A stretch of DNA of 64,000 nucleotides, from NCBI GenBank assembly GCA_035582835.1, contig JAYKAV010002972.1, forward strand, positions 507,010 through 571,009, written 5' to 3'. Below the pieces are notes generated by a model. The model searched no databases. It worked only from the letters and a program-made list of their open reading frames with translations, and had not been told where the DNA came from. Position 1 is the stretch's first letter; every line of letters starts with the position of its first letter. This document shows, in pieces, positions 10,903-23,500 of the stretch. Source of the stretch: Phoebastria nigripes. Lineage: Eukaryota > Chordata > Aves > Procellariiformes > Diomedeidae. The position numbers and the translations under genes are program-made.

Positions 10903-13900
10903 CTTAAGGATAAATTAAAAACATTAATGTTTATATTGTCCTGGCTATGTTGTTATAGCAATATAATGCAACCATTTCATTCTGATTTGATGATTCGTCA
11001 GAAATTGTTTCTAAATCCTTTTTTAACCTCAGCTGCTCAGCTGGTGCAAATGAACTCAATCAAGCTACATTGATATGTACCAGCTGATACTCTGGCACCC
11101 TGTTTACTGTAGAATAATACTAGGCAGGCAGAAAAAGGAAAGGTGACTGCNAGATAAGCTTTATTTCAATGGAAAGAGCAAGAGGCATGCCTCAAACATG
11201 CGTTCCTATAAAGCATGCTTAAACCAGAAGAGTGCAAGAGTACTTGGACTGAAGCCAAAGTGTTACATCCGCTGTTTTGTAAACAGAACTCCTACTTTAG
11301 CTTTCCCCTGAGTTCTCTCTTTTGCAGTGTTGGCAGAAGTCTGGTGTCTGCTTATGTTATCACTACTTGCACTCTTACACAGACATTTAAGATGAAGTCT
11401 GTGATCCTAAACATTGCTTTATGCAATTGTCTTTCACTTTAACTGTGTCAATAGCACAAGTTTTACCAAGTACATCAGACCAAAAGAAGCCNTTTAACTA
11501 GATGAAACAGGATAGATTCTAACACAAAATAGTTCAAAAGTGGAAATAACAGAATGCTTTCAAGAATGAAAGCAACAATATTAATTAATGTCAGCTGATT
11601 TTGTTGGTATATCGTCGTTCATTACACAGAGTCTGGAGGAGTGTGTGTAAGTTGTTTTTGTAGGTATGTGTGCACACAGCAGCTGAGATGCAATCACTTC
11701 TAGAACTGAACATGNTGCCTCTTTAATGGAACTTATCAGACCTTTCTTGGAAGAGTATTTATCAGTATCATCATAGGATTATATGGTAACATTTTCTCAT
11801 GCATGCCTGATAGCAATTTGTTACAGAACATAAAGCAAAAAGAATGGCTCTCAAACTCAATCCAGTGCCTTATTTTTGTTTGAAATGGTTGACATTTACA
11901 GAGCAACTTGAGTTGTCCTTTTTTAAGGGTACAGAGTTTGAAAAAATTGGAAATTATCAGTTTGCAGCTGTTATGTTGTTCAAGATGGATATAATTGGAA
12001 GTGCCAGGAGGCATCACCACAGTTTCAGAGGGACCTGGCAGAAATTGAAGGTGTATTATGAAGGTTGGCAAGGGGTAAGAAGACAGGAAAGCACCAACAG
12101 ATTTTCAAAGAGGATGCGTCTATAGAGCAGCCTACAAAATGTCAGCAGAGCTTCAGGTAGAGAAGAAAGCCTAAAGGGAATCAGTGGGATTTTGGATGGA
12201 TCAGGGATTGGGAGGGGTCAGTGAGATTTTAAGGAGGTGGAGGCTCTATCTTCAGTCCTTCAGACTCCTCCTTATTCTGGTATGAGTACTTCTTGTTACA
12301 GGCATGAGATCCTGGCCTGCCTTTCTTCTGCTTCTATCCTACAGACCTTCACCTCTCTGCCATGAAGCTGGCTACCTCCATCACTGCCAAGAGCAATCTC
12401 TTTTCACTTTCTTGAGCCACCTGCACCACTTTTTTCTGATTGATGGTAGAGCCAGGGACTTTCTCATACTGCTGAAAAAGGGTAGGTGGGAAATGCCATC
12501 ACTGAGCTGAAAGTCAAAGCAAGTACTGCAACAAGGAAGAGCCATTCCCAGTGATATCTTGAACATCCCTTAAATTCTTCAGCAATAGGTATAGAAGGAG
12601 GAAGTCATCCACTCCTTCATGCAGTTGCCAGTGATACCTCTACCTTGAAGTGGTTCCTCAAAGGAAAGGTGAGACAGAGGCAATGCACATTTTGTCCCTT
12701 ACCTGCTTAAAGGAGGAAAACGTGAATGAGTACTCAACACTTACACCTAGGTAGGTCTGTTAGGATATAAGAAGAGTTCCTACACCTCCTGTTTTCTTTA
12801 TTGAACATATGATACTACAGTCCATAGGTCTTCACCTCTTATGTTTCCATTTAGATATTCTGTTGATACTGAATTAAAGATTTTCCCCAAAATTTTCATA
12901 AGTCAATATACTGTGTTTTGAAAACTGTGGTCATTTGAGATCACAATATTTATAAGTGAATGTTGATCTATTAACCAAGATGTAGAAAAAAGGTGCAGGG
13001 AACTTGAGTAAGACAGTGTATCTGTCTTTCATAATTACTGTTGTTTCTGAGTGTACTGTAATGCCATTACATAAAAACTTGGGAATGATATTGTAAACAT
13101 GAGTAAGGACATTAGAACAGAAAGTATGATCTCTAGGAAGTACATATGCTACTAGAAAAACCAAATAAATGCAATACTTTAATTCCCCTGTTCTAAATGA
13201 ACAGTGAATGCAATGCAGCTGGTAATATACTACATGCTACGAAGATCAAGAGGAAGTCAGCAAAAATAAGGAAAATAAATATGCATCTTAAACTGATAAA
13301 AGAATTCAAAAGGCAAAAAGTAGTATGTATCTTTGCAATAAGCCCAGTATGAAATTGTACTCTGTGTTATGACAGTGATACTCTTGTCACTTCAATCACA
13401 ACAGTGATTTTAGTGCTAGGAATCATATGGAGAAGGCTCTTTAAATTCACGTGATGTTATACAATTTTACAGCTTAAATACACAAATACAAATACACAGT
13501 GTTTTATAAAGAAGCTGATGCTTGTCCCTCTCCACAGTTTAAAAACTGCAGATATACACTACTTTTCAAAAAGCTGGAAACATCTTGCAGAAAATAAACA
13601 AACTTTCTTGTAATAGTGAAGAAGCAAACAACAATGGAGATCAGACTGTTTTAGCCTGAAACTCATTATTTAGCTTGACACTTGTATCATTCACAGTTGG
13701 TAGCTGGGCTGTTTATTTGAAGTCAAATGCTGATTTAGTTTCCTGGACAATCCTGCCTGCCTTACACACATAGAGCTGAATATACTAACCAAATGAAATC
13801 AAAAGAAAGACCCATAACAAGGGTCAGTTATCACTGCTGTTGGTACCAAGAAACAGAATGTGTATGTTTCTTGGAGCCCTGTGTTGAAATGTTTTCTGTG

Positions 13901-13980
13901 GTGATGCATTAGAAAAGAAAGAGGATGGGAAAAAGTTCTCTGCAATTAACAGCTTTTAGAAAACCGCTCTGGGAACATAC
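10903..13980 (-). other. ANGPT1: ANGPT1 intron 2
   Basis: This 3.1-kb phase-0 intron separates exons 2 and 3. I see no repeat family or conserved coding segment in it. A perfect 14-bp palindrome (AAACATTAATGTTT, about 10918-10931) lies just upstream of the exon 3 acceptor. The 93-residue plus-strand open frame at 11844-12125 has no recognisable domain and is treated as chance. Confidence 0.85.
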
Positions 13981-14136
13981 CTGGGTTTCAACATCCGTGA
14001 GTTTTCTCGTCTGCTCTGCTGTCTGACTGAGGAGGCTGGTCCCTATCTCGAGCATAGTGGCGGTGTGGTTCTGCACAGCATTCTGCTGCAGCTGCACCAT
14101 CTCCGATTTCATATTTTCCACAATGTAGTTCTCAAG
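13981..14136 (-). CDS. ANGPT1: ANGPT1 exon 2 (proximal coiled coil)
   Basis: This 156-nt exon encodes 52 residues of angiopoietin-1, beginning LENYIVENMKSEMVQLQQN and ending EQTRKLTDVETQ. It matches the ANGPT1 segment between the N-terminal superclustering region and the central coiled coil. Conservative changes from human include MAQIQQ to MVQLQQ. NHT keeps a known N-glycosylation sequon. The acceptor has a good pyrimidine tract (CCTTTTCTCTTTTACAG) and the donor is GTATGT. Both boundaries are phase 0, so skipping this exon would preserve the frame. The internal methionine in VENMKSEM is not a translation start, because the open frame continues upstream to the splice acceptor. The signal peptide and superclustering cysteines belong to exon 1, which is not in the window. 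Confidence 0.97.
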
Positions 14137-15079
14137 CTGTAAAAGAGAAAAGGTTGTAGCTGTGGTATTTCTACCTGTTTAGGCATTCTGGTGACATAAG
14201 AGTGCATAGCCGGCATTCTTGCCAAAAGGGGAAATTTCAATGTTTTCACGGGGAGCCCAAGTCTCAGCTGACCCTGTGACTGTTGGGGTAGGGACCTGAC
14301 TATCTGGGTAGCCCCTTCCAGTCACAGAGTCCCAATGTTTTTCCTAGTATCACGGCCTGCTGGCATGAGCTGGAGCAGGCCCTGCCTGCCTCCATCTGTG
14401 TCAAGGTTGCAGTGAGCATTTGTGGTAGAGATGTCATGGCAGCTCCAAAATGAACACCTAAAAGAACAAAGCTCACCACAGGGAAATGCCAGGTCCTACT
14501 TGTACATCGTAACTTACATGTGAATCCTACCTGGAAGAGGTCCTACCATATCCTACCTCCCCTGGATTGTTCCTATCTCAGTCATTCAGCAATGTGATTT
14601 TTTACTGGGTTAGATCGCCACAAAGAGTTTCACAAACTCAGCAATGAATGCAGCTTGGTTTAGCTGTGACCAAAAAATTTTAAAGGAATGGAGACATGGT
14701 CATGGCAATAAAAGAAGGAAGTTGTTGACCAAAAAACATAGAAAGCTGTTTTTCTCCTTTGTTTTTGTTGTCTTGATGTTTGGCTTGCATTTGCAGTCTG
14801 TTGAACAGAATCTGAATTAGGACCCTCTAAATAAACTGGGCACCCCAGAGAGAGGGTTACTTTTTGTTTCGGTTTGTTTTAGTTAATATAGGCAGGGTCA
14901 TTCCCTTCTAGCTACCTAGGTCCTCACCCTGCCACAACAGACCATAAACCCAGGACTAGTCTGCAATATGATGAGATTGTTTCTTACTTATACAAGCATT
15001 GTTCTGGCATCTTGCTTGATGTGCTCCATAAAGTATTAACATAAAGAAAGGTGGCCCAGAACATTGTTTTCAATACCTT

Positions 15080-15136
15080 TCACTGAAATCAGCTGGAGTC
15101 CAGCCAATTTACACCCAGTGGAGATTTGGTCCTCAG
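15080..15136. repeat. Relic of old amniote repeat (ACACC-type)
   Basis: CACTGAAATCAGCTGGAGTC followed by CCAATTTACACCCAGTGGAG and TTTGGTCCTCAG resembles a repeat that I recall as common in turtles and crocodilians (motifs like GATTTACACCAG and GATCTGGCCC). The family name is not assigned. Confidence 0.4.
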
Positions 15137-15568
15137 TTTCATTTTGTGGCTGATCATGTTTTTTATGGTTAGCTGATTCCAGACTTAAGCAACCACTGTT
15201 TTACCTAATAATTTTAATCACATTGGACCTGCTTCTGCAGCAGTAAGCATGTTTCATTGTGAAAAGTAAGCTGCACAACTAAATAGTAAGAACCAGATGG
15301 AGTTGATTTAAAGACTGAAGAAAGGCGCAGGAGTCAGATATGCAGTGTGATTAATAAGAAGGGCTGCTTTCATCTTATCCATAAGCATTCCTGTGCTTAG
15401 GGATAATTACTGTTAGATGTTCTGATGAGCCACATCGGCTGAGCTCACAAAAGATTTATTACAAATTTGATCATTTATGTGCACCTCCTACTAGTTTTAA
15501 AAACATGTTTACAGAGAAAGAACACTGCCACAATGTAAAATATTTTCTGCATAAGACAGTTCTTGGTG

Positions 15569-15588
15569 GTTTGTTTGTTTGTTTGTTT
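15569..15588 (+). repeat. (GTTT)5 microsatellite
   Basis: Five perfect GTTT units. Confidence 0.95.
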
Positions 15589-17024
15589 ACCCCAGTTTGG
15601 AGAAGCACTTAATACCCATGATGGTCAAAAACGAAGTGGATGTCCTACAGTTTCAGACAACAAAAATACTTGCTTGAATTGCCAGGTAACCACTCTGGGC
15701 TAGAAACCTGCAGAGTGTTTTAAGTGGTGGGGAAAATTTATTGTTGAATACTCTGATAAGTATTAAAATGAGATTTAACAGCCAAGGAAAACTTTGTATT
15801 GCAAAACAATGTCTGCAGTGGATGTCACCATTTTTCACTCCCAGTTTAAGTTTACTCTGTTTTAGTTTATTACTGTGAGATAAATGTTACAGAGATTAAG
15901 CTAGTTCAAGGGAGATTTTACAGATCCATCACATTTCTACACCATGCTTTTATGTTCAGAAGTATTTTGCCTCTCTTTCACATCAGATAATGTATCTTTA
16001 ACCACCCTTTGCTTCTTGTTGTTTTCTAACCAGTAATTTTTTTTTTTTCCCCAAAGTATCCTTTGGTTACAAATAATCCCTATGAAAGAGCCCCACAAAC
16101 TGGATGGTTGTGCTTCTCCATATTCTGGTCCAGATACTGGAACACCTGAACAAGAAGTTCAAATTTCTCCCACAGCTTTCACCTCCTGAAGAAACACAGG
16201 GCTCTCAAGTACAATGGTACAGCCCATGATGGGGTACCAACACATACATTTCCTCACATCCAGTGTTTTTTGTTTCCAGATAGGACCATAGCATGTCTGT
16301 GGTGTGGCTGTACAGTGCTTGATTTGTTAGTCCGCAGCTTTATGAAACTGTCTTGCTGTACATGGGCCATGTGGTGCATGTGTGTAACGGATGTCTGGGA
16401 AAACCCATGCAAAAATAGGGTGACTACACTTATTACACATCAGAAATCAGAAATTAGATATTTTCACTGTCAATAAAAAGAAACACAGGTAGGGATATAA
16501 ATATAAAAAGACAAAAAGACATTTATATTTCTAACTAAATTTTTTGCCTGCTATTTTACTCACATTACAGAAAGGATTGTGTTTGAAAGATCTAGCTGCA
16601 TTTGTGTGGAGCTGCAGTAGGTTTTGACTAGCAAGAACACAGGCATAGATTGAGGCATATTGGATAACTTGTACTTTTAATTATTGTAGTCTGACACACT
16701 CCCTATGGTATCCAGTCTTGGGCAATTGCCCTTGGTTACTCACCCCTAAAACAACCTCTGGTTGAATCTGAGACTGACTCATTATAACAACAAAGGTTAT
16801 TTTCCTGTTTCAGAATTACTCATTAAATGCTTTTGTAAATATTTGGTGTTCAGTACACTGCCACAATAGTTTCTGTGAGTACATCTCAGGAGTATCAGGA
16901 GCTATTCACTCAGGCAAAGGAGGGTAAAACAAGGACTGAAATAATGTATAGGTTCTGTTACATTAATTCCCCTTCCTTCCTTCACCCACTTCTTTTAGTT
17001 TGCTCAGTAGATTTATTGGTTGCA

Positions 17025-17091
17025 GTACTGGCCCTGCTAAAATCAATGGCAAAATTCCCATTGACTTCAATAGGCCAAGATTTCACCTATT
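17025..17091. repeat. Relic of old amniote repeat (CCATTGACTTCAAT-type)
   Basis: The segment has TGGCCCTGCTAAAATCAATGG, then AAAATTCCCATTGACTTCAA and GGCCAAGATTTCACC. It carries the near-palindromic CAATGG...CCATTGACTTCAAT core of a widespread sauropsid repeat. It aligns with the copy at 28266-28320. Confidence 0.55.
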
Positions 17092-18936
17092 ATTTTTATT
17101 GCAGGAAACCAACATTTACCAGGTTCATTATGGCGAAACACTGAGTTTTATCTGAAGTCTTCCCTTCTTCGGAGGCTTTGTGTTAAGTGTACTGAACCTT
17201 AGACTGAGCTTTCTTTGTGGTTAGTTAAGANGAATAACATCTATTTAACAGGTGATAAAAGGATCCTTGCAGGGTGGCCTCACAGAAAATGCGACATGCA
17301 GAAACCTATTCACAGAAGTAAATTCAAGAACATTTCAGGTTTTAAGTAATTTTTTAGAACCCAGTCATCCTATAATTAAGTTAAATTCAATTTGTCCAGA
17401 GACTCTGCATTAAAGGGTAACATATAATGCATGATGAAATACTCTTTTCAGGTGAATCTACTTTTTACACTTGGATTTTCAAATCCTTATATTACTGTTT
17501 CTTCTTATTTCAGTTACTTTTTGTTGCAAAAGTGAAACAGAATTCTTTTCTGCATTCTTTTCCCCCCATCCCACCCCTTCCACTATATGACTTTCTATAG
17601 TGCATTGATGTCCCTGTTATTAATTCGGCTGCATCTGCTTTCGGTAAGACTCATTACATTGCACAGGAATTTTTAGTAATGCAGAATTACCAGTGGGATG
17701 CATAATAACGTTATAACATTCTCAGAAATAAAACTGTCAGAAGGTTCAGTGTTATTGTTTAATAAACATTCCAGAGGATTACGCATTAAAAGTATCTAGC
17801 TTTTTCTGGACAATGTTTATTGAATAATCTTCATAGAAACCACCCAAATACTAATAGAACTATTAAAATGGAAACTGTAACTTACGGCCTAAGTAAATGA
17901 TAATGGTTTGTGGCAGATGGCTTATAAATAAAACAAGAGCTTTTTCTTTTACTTTGATCGAGTAATGTTGGTCCCATGTAATTATCTGGTAAGGACTGTT
18001 ATGATATCCAGATGACATTAGGTTTTCATACAGTGCCTTAGAACAAGAATGCAAGTTAAAATAACAATAGACTGCTCTCCCTCTCCTACCATTAACCATA
18101 TATTGCACATCATTTAGAATAATAGAAAGACAATGCACCAGTGATATTTTGTAAGAGCTGTTTTGTCTTGTCTTGCTTTGCATACCTGAAGATATGCAAA
18201 TATGTATATAGTAATACTATACCACAACAACCAATGAAAGTTCTTTTCATCTTCCTTTGTTTTTCTGTCTGAGGGAGCGTCATACCTCCCTACACTGACA
18301 AACTGCCTCAGGGAGTCAGATATAAAAGTGACAATAAATGTAATTTGTATTTTATAAATACACAAACAGCCTTAGGGGGAATAAACTGGAAGAAGTTGAA
18401 ATATATAGAATACCGTAGAATTTCTTTGACTTTTGCAGAAGCCGAAGGGGTTAGGAAGGAGTTTATCACCAAGAAAAATGATTTTATTTGTGTATCGAAA
18501 AGGCCAACATTACATGTATTTAAAAAAAATACCATCTTCTACAAACTATTTGTCAATGAGAAAAGATTGATAAAACAACAAATTTACAATGATGCAGCCT
18601 TCTCGTATTACAGATTCTAGGAGTAGAGACCAACCAGAATACATCCTTCAACTATTTGTGACTGTATGTGATCAATGGGAATCAGGGGAAATGAACATGG
18701 ATGGCACATAAAGGCAATGAATAATGCTCAAATGTTAACACGCTAATCTGCACCTGATTTGGAACAACCTTACCTGGGCTTTAAGCATGTCAAGGAAAGT
18801 GCACATCAGCCAGAAAAAGAATGGTAGCTATACCATCAAACAGACAATGAAGATGACTACTTTTCCAAATCTATCCTCAATTAGACTTAGTAGGATTGCA
18901 ATATAGATTGCACCGAAGGAGACAAGAAGTGATCCG

Positions 18937-18959
18937 TCTGAGGAAGAAACTTCCTCAGA
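18937..18959. repeat. Short perfect hairpin
   Basis: TCTGAGGAAG and CTTCCTCAGA form a perfect 10-bp stem with an AAA loop. No terminator or RNA gene is implied. Confidence 0.85.
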
Positions 18960-19787
18960 TCTTGGGTAACTGATTATCCTCATTAAGACGACACAGGATG
19001 CATACTGATAATTCCAGTGAATTTATGAAATCAACCATTGCTGAGCTAAAGTGAAAGCTTTAAATGACTGGTGCAGAAACTGGACTCACAGAAAGGCCTG
19101 TGGGGATATGTAGCATATGAAGCTTTCACAAAGAAATCATTAGTTATGAAATATGCAAAAAAATTTGTGGGTTTCAATTCTAAAAGGAACCAGAAAAGTA
19201 ATCCAGCAACTCTATGTGTAGCCTAACAAATATTTTGAGGAAAGCTGGCTATAGAAACTCTGTTTTATCTTTTTTTTTTTTTTTTTAATGCAATATACCC
19301 AGACTTCTAGCCTTAAGGAAGCAAGAAAATAAGCCTGTTAGTTTTTCAGTTGCCCCTTCATGATAGTAATTATTTCCATAATACTTGTGCAATTCATTAT
19401 TCTGTACTTGTTTCTGCAGTTTCATAGATTTCTGTAATATTGTAACTCACCATTTTGATTTCTTACTTAGATATTTTTTATATCTTAACCCTAAATCACA
19501 ATATTTTGGTTTTCCAAATTCTATTCCTGACAGAGAAACAAACAATGACTTGCAGAGTGTATATCCTCTAAACTACCTCATGTTGAAATGAATATATGCA
19601 TTTCTGAACTGAAACATTAAGTTATTTTTTCCAAACCAAATGTTCCAAACACATCAAGGATACTTTTCCTTAAATCCTTGAATCCTTGAATGCCTGAATC
19701 TTTGGCATTTCATATGTTTACTATCTGGCTATAAAGCATAATTAATAGACACAATTAAATTGGTGTCAGGAAAAATTGATGGTTTAT

Positions 19788-20240
19788 TATAGAATCATAG
19801 AATCATGGAATCTTTTAGGTTGGAAAAGACCTTTAAGATCATCAAGTCCAACCGTTAACCTAGCACTGCCAAGTCCACCACTAAACCATATCCCTCAGCA
19901 CAACATCTACATGTCTTTTAAATACTTCCAGGGATGGTGACTCCACCACTTCCCTGGGCAGCCTGTTCCAATGTGTAACCACTCCTTCAGTAAAGAAATT
20001 TTTCCCAATGTCCAATCTAAACCTCCTCTGGCCCAACTTGAGGCCATTTCCTCTCGTCCTATCGCTAGTTGCTTGGCAGAAGAGACCAACACCCACCTCG
20101 CTGCAACCTCCTTTCAGGTAGTTGTAGAACGCGATAACGTCTCCCCCGAGCATTCTTTTCTCCAGGCTAAACAGTCCCAGTTCCCTCAGCCGCTCCTCGT
20201 AAGACTTGTGCTCCAGACCCTTCACCAGCTTCGTTGTCAA
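19788..20240 (-). mobile_element. CR1 LINE, 5'-truncated 3' end
   Basis: The left edge is the CR1 3' tail read in reverse (ATAGAATCATAGAATCATGG), followed by GGTTGGAAAAGACCTTTAAG. On the minus strand the open frame at 19881-20321 encodes the CR1 ORF2 C-terminus, including [29 protein letters not shown] and [20 protein letters not shown]. The similarity stops at about 20240, the 5' truncation, and the frame then runs into unrelated intron. Differences from the 9.7-kb copy (for example FYNYLKGG for FQYLKGAY) indicate a different CR1 subfamily. It has the same orientation as ANGPT1. Confidence 0.95.
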
Positions 20241-20562
20241 GCTTCTATTATGTATGTTTAATTTATAGCCTGCATAAGATATATAAACTGTGAACATATC
20301 CTCATATATATGGAGGATCACAGATACAAATAACCACTACTTGTTTCTTTAGCATGTAACCAGTGAAACCACAGCTGGATTCTCAGCACACGGCAGCCAA
20401 ACACTGTTGGATTCAGCCCCAGCTGACTGATACTGAGATTTCTAATCCAGGTGGCTTCCAATGTACTAATGACACTTGACCTCATGGTGGTTGAGCTTGG
20501 TTTTATAGCAACCTTCAGTTAAATAAAAGTAAAAAACGAAAATAGAAGAATCTTCTAGCTAG

Positions 20563-20566
<4 letters not shown>

Positions 20567-20594
<28 letters not shown>
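20567..20594 (+). repeat. 28-bp poly(A) run
   Basis: Twenty-eight consecutive adenines. The preceding 50 bases (AGAAGAATCTTCTAGCTAG and similar) do not match a retrotransposon 3' end that I know, so this may be a simple homopolymer rather than a retroposed tail. Confidence 0.95.
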
Positions 20595-20597
<3 letters not shown>

Positions 20598-23500
20598 GGT
20601 TTTCCTCTTCAGATAAACAAAAAGATGACCAGACATGTTTTTGTCAGAAGAAATCAGGGATAACAGATGTAAGAGATTATTCCAACACACATGAAGTAAT
20701 CTTTCTGCTGCATTCAGCATCAGTAAAGTGTCTTCAGGAGTTTTGTCTCCAGTTCTGAATGTTGCGATTCAAGAAAGACGTACATTATTTTGGGAGAGTG
20801 TACGGAAGACAAAGAATGGTCATAAATCCAGAAAATTGAAAGACTTAGGAAAGTTTAGCTTAATAGAAGGCTAACGAGAAAATAACTGACTAGAAGGACA
20901 TAAAACTGCAAAGAGAAAGAGAATAATCTGCTTTCCACATCCATGATGCTGCAGTAAGTAAAGTTTAACTTTTACATATTAGGGAAAAAGTTTTCTAACA
21001 CTACAGGTAATAAAATACTGATAGGGATTCTGTGGGAAAACTGTGAAAACTCCATCACTGGGGGTCTTAAAAGAATACTTTAGGTAAAGAACAGGCAGAT
21101 TATATGGTATTTTATGGTTCTTTCTAGTTCTATTTTTTCATTCTTTTCAGGTTTTTTATTACTTTACTTTGGACCTAAGCTCACGGACTCAATATGTGGA
21201 ANAAAACTCTATAGTAAAATCTCCATTAGACCGAGAAGAGGTTTGGAAAACTCATCTCCTAATGAAAGTTTTAGAAGGAAGTCAATAAAAAAGAGGAGTC
21301 TCATGAATTAAAGACACAACAACAACAACAAAAAACCAACCACACATAATGATACAAATAAGAGGAACTGTTCTGTATAGAACAAATCAGCAAAAAGAGG
21401 AAAGTCACTGAGGATGTTTCTAAATGTATGAATACACCTCAGTAGGGACGCAGTCTGCAGAACCATCTGAGAAACTATTGTGTGAACCAGCTCTTCAACT
21501 ATAAAATGGCAGCACTGTATTGTACTCAAGTTACTTCTATTAGGCTGCTTTAGAAACTACAGTCTCTGAAAATCNATCAATTTGTGTATAGTTGAGCTTG
21601 TGCACCTCTGTACTATGTTATGTTATGCAGTAAAGTACATAAAATGTAATAGGCAATAATAGATAATGATGGTGGAAGAATACACTGTATGGCATCCCAC
21701 TGGAATCTTGGGGAACTGAAAGCAAAAGTATTTTTATTAAGCATTGTACTTCAATATGAGTAGAAATAGTCCTTGTTACACCAGTCAAGACAAGATATGG
21801 GGAACACAGAGTTCTTTGTTTCAAGATATCAGAAGACTTCCCCAGTTAGGTTTATGCAATAACATAATATTCAATATATGGGTAATTTATGGGAGCAAGA
21901 AGGTTGAATTTCACTTCCTCACGAAGTATCTGGCATATCAAAGACAGTGTATTGACTTAGGCCAAGTATTGATTGTACTGGCCTGATAATTCAATCTGAG
22001 CTTTCTACTAAGGCATCTTCAAGAAATCTTTCCAATTTGTTTTCAAAGTTTTATATCACTCTAAAAGATTGCCTGCTTCTAGACTAAAACCCAAAAAGCT
22101 GTATAAATGAAATTTATTTGTCATTTCAAATGTAATTAATTACAGTTATTACAAAAGCATACAAAACACTTTAAGAGTCAATTTCAATTACTTTTGTATG
22201 AATATTAGATCTCTCTCAGTTTTTTAACCTTAAGGCTTAATAAAGTCAGTAAGCAGCATAACTGAGAATCATATCAAATGTGATTAAATGGTCCCATAAG
22301 GAAGCTACTTATAACAAGTAAATTAGAACAATATGTTCCTATTTTCTACTGATTAGTAATATTTCTGGTTCAAAGAATTATCCAGTTTAATGTTAACCTT
22401 TACAAATTTTATTACAGCATCAACTGTGTTTTCCTTTCTTGATCTAACTTTCCAAACTACTTAATTCTATAAACTAAATTCATTTATGATTATACAGTTG
22501 ACTGCAAATGTGAACCATCCTCAACGTACACTGAAGGGGAAGGCATAATTGTAGACAAGGCAACATCTGCAATCTTACCCTAAAAAAATTAACATCTGGG
22601 GGGATGTTTAAAAAAGTATTTTTCTATTAAAGTGTGGAACTAATTAATTTTCTCTAGCAAAGATATTTTGGTGAGGAATACTTTTCAGAATGACTAATTT
22701 TGTAACAACTTCTGTGTAGAAGAATATTTAGACACCTTATGGCTCATTCCTGAAGATGGACATATGGCTTATAATCAAAATTAGTTCCACTGAAATATCT
22801 CNTCACTACATTACATACGGTTCTTGAAAAATATAATCTTAAACTGCATAAAGAGTTCTGGTTGCACTGCCAGCTATTGGCTAAACTTCCAGTGAACCTG
22901 GGAAGCTGTAGTATAGTTTGGAATCTATATATAACTTTTTATTTGTGTTATAGGAGGTAGTACAATGTTTTAAGATTGTATTACTTAATCTATTTTTAAC
23001 TTCGTTTCTTACATTCATCACTATGACATATGAGTTTATTGTTGGTATTCTGTGTATGAAAACACTTTTCCAAGAAAGGTTGTGAAATTAAGACTCAACT
23101 GCATTAAGTTCTAGTCTTTGCACAAGTTTCTTCTTTCTGTAGTGCCTTATATAAATATCACAGAAGGGGAATCTCTTTATTCACTGCCATGAGCTCTGCC
23201 TTCAGCTCTTAGGTTCTCTGTCTTAGGTCCTCCCTGATGAAGAAATCACAAATCCTTTTTATTACCATTTGTCTGTCTTTCCTGTGTACGTTGTAACTTC
23301 GTTGGAGATTACCCTTCTGCCTTTCATCAGTGTCTGATAAAAAGTCTGAAAGTTAGCTGAAGACACGGGACATTATATTATGATGATGACTGCCAATAAT
23401 CTACAGTCTTAATTTGGGATCTTTTTTGAAAGCATAAATGGAAAGTTTAGATGCACTGAAACCACTGAAAGTACTGCAATTTCAATACAGATGGGGCTAC

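Noticed and set aside
11844..12125. Overlapping open frames on both strands in intron 2.
   Set aside because: No domain, no conserved motif and no partner exons.
18937..18959. Hairpin as a terminator or microRNA.
   Set aside because: The stem is only 10 bp with a 3-nt loop, too short for a microRNA precursor, and intrinsic terminators are not expected in vertebrate DNA.
19788..20255. TATTAT on both sides of the 19.8-kb CR1 as a target-site duplication.
   Set aside because: Six AT-rich bases are expected by chance, and CR1 elements usually lack clear target-site duplications.
20567..20594. Poly(A) run as the tail of a processed pseudogene.
   Set aside because: The upstream 500 bp contain no coding-like frame or polyadenylation signal at the right distance, and no target-site duplication was evident.
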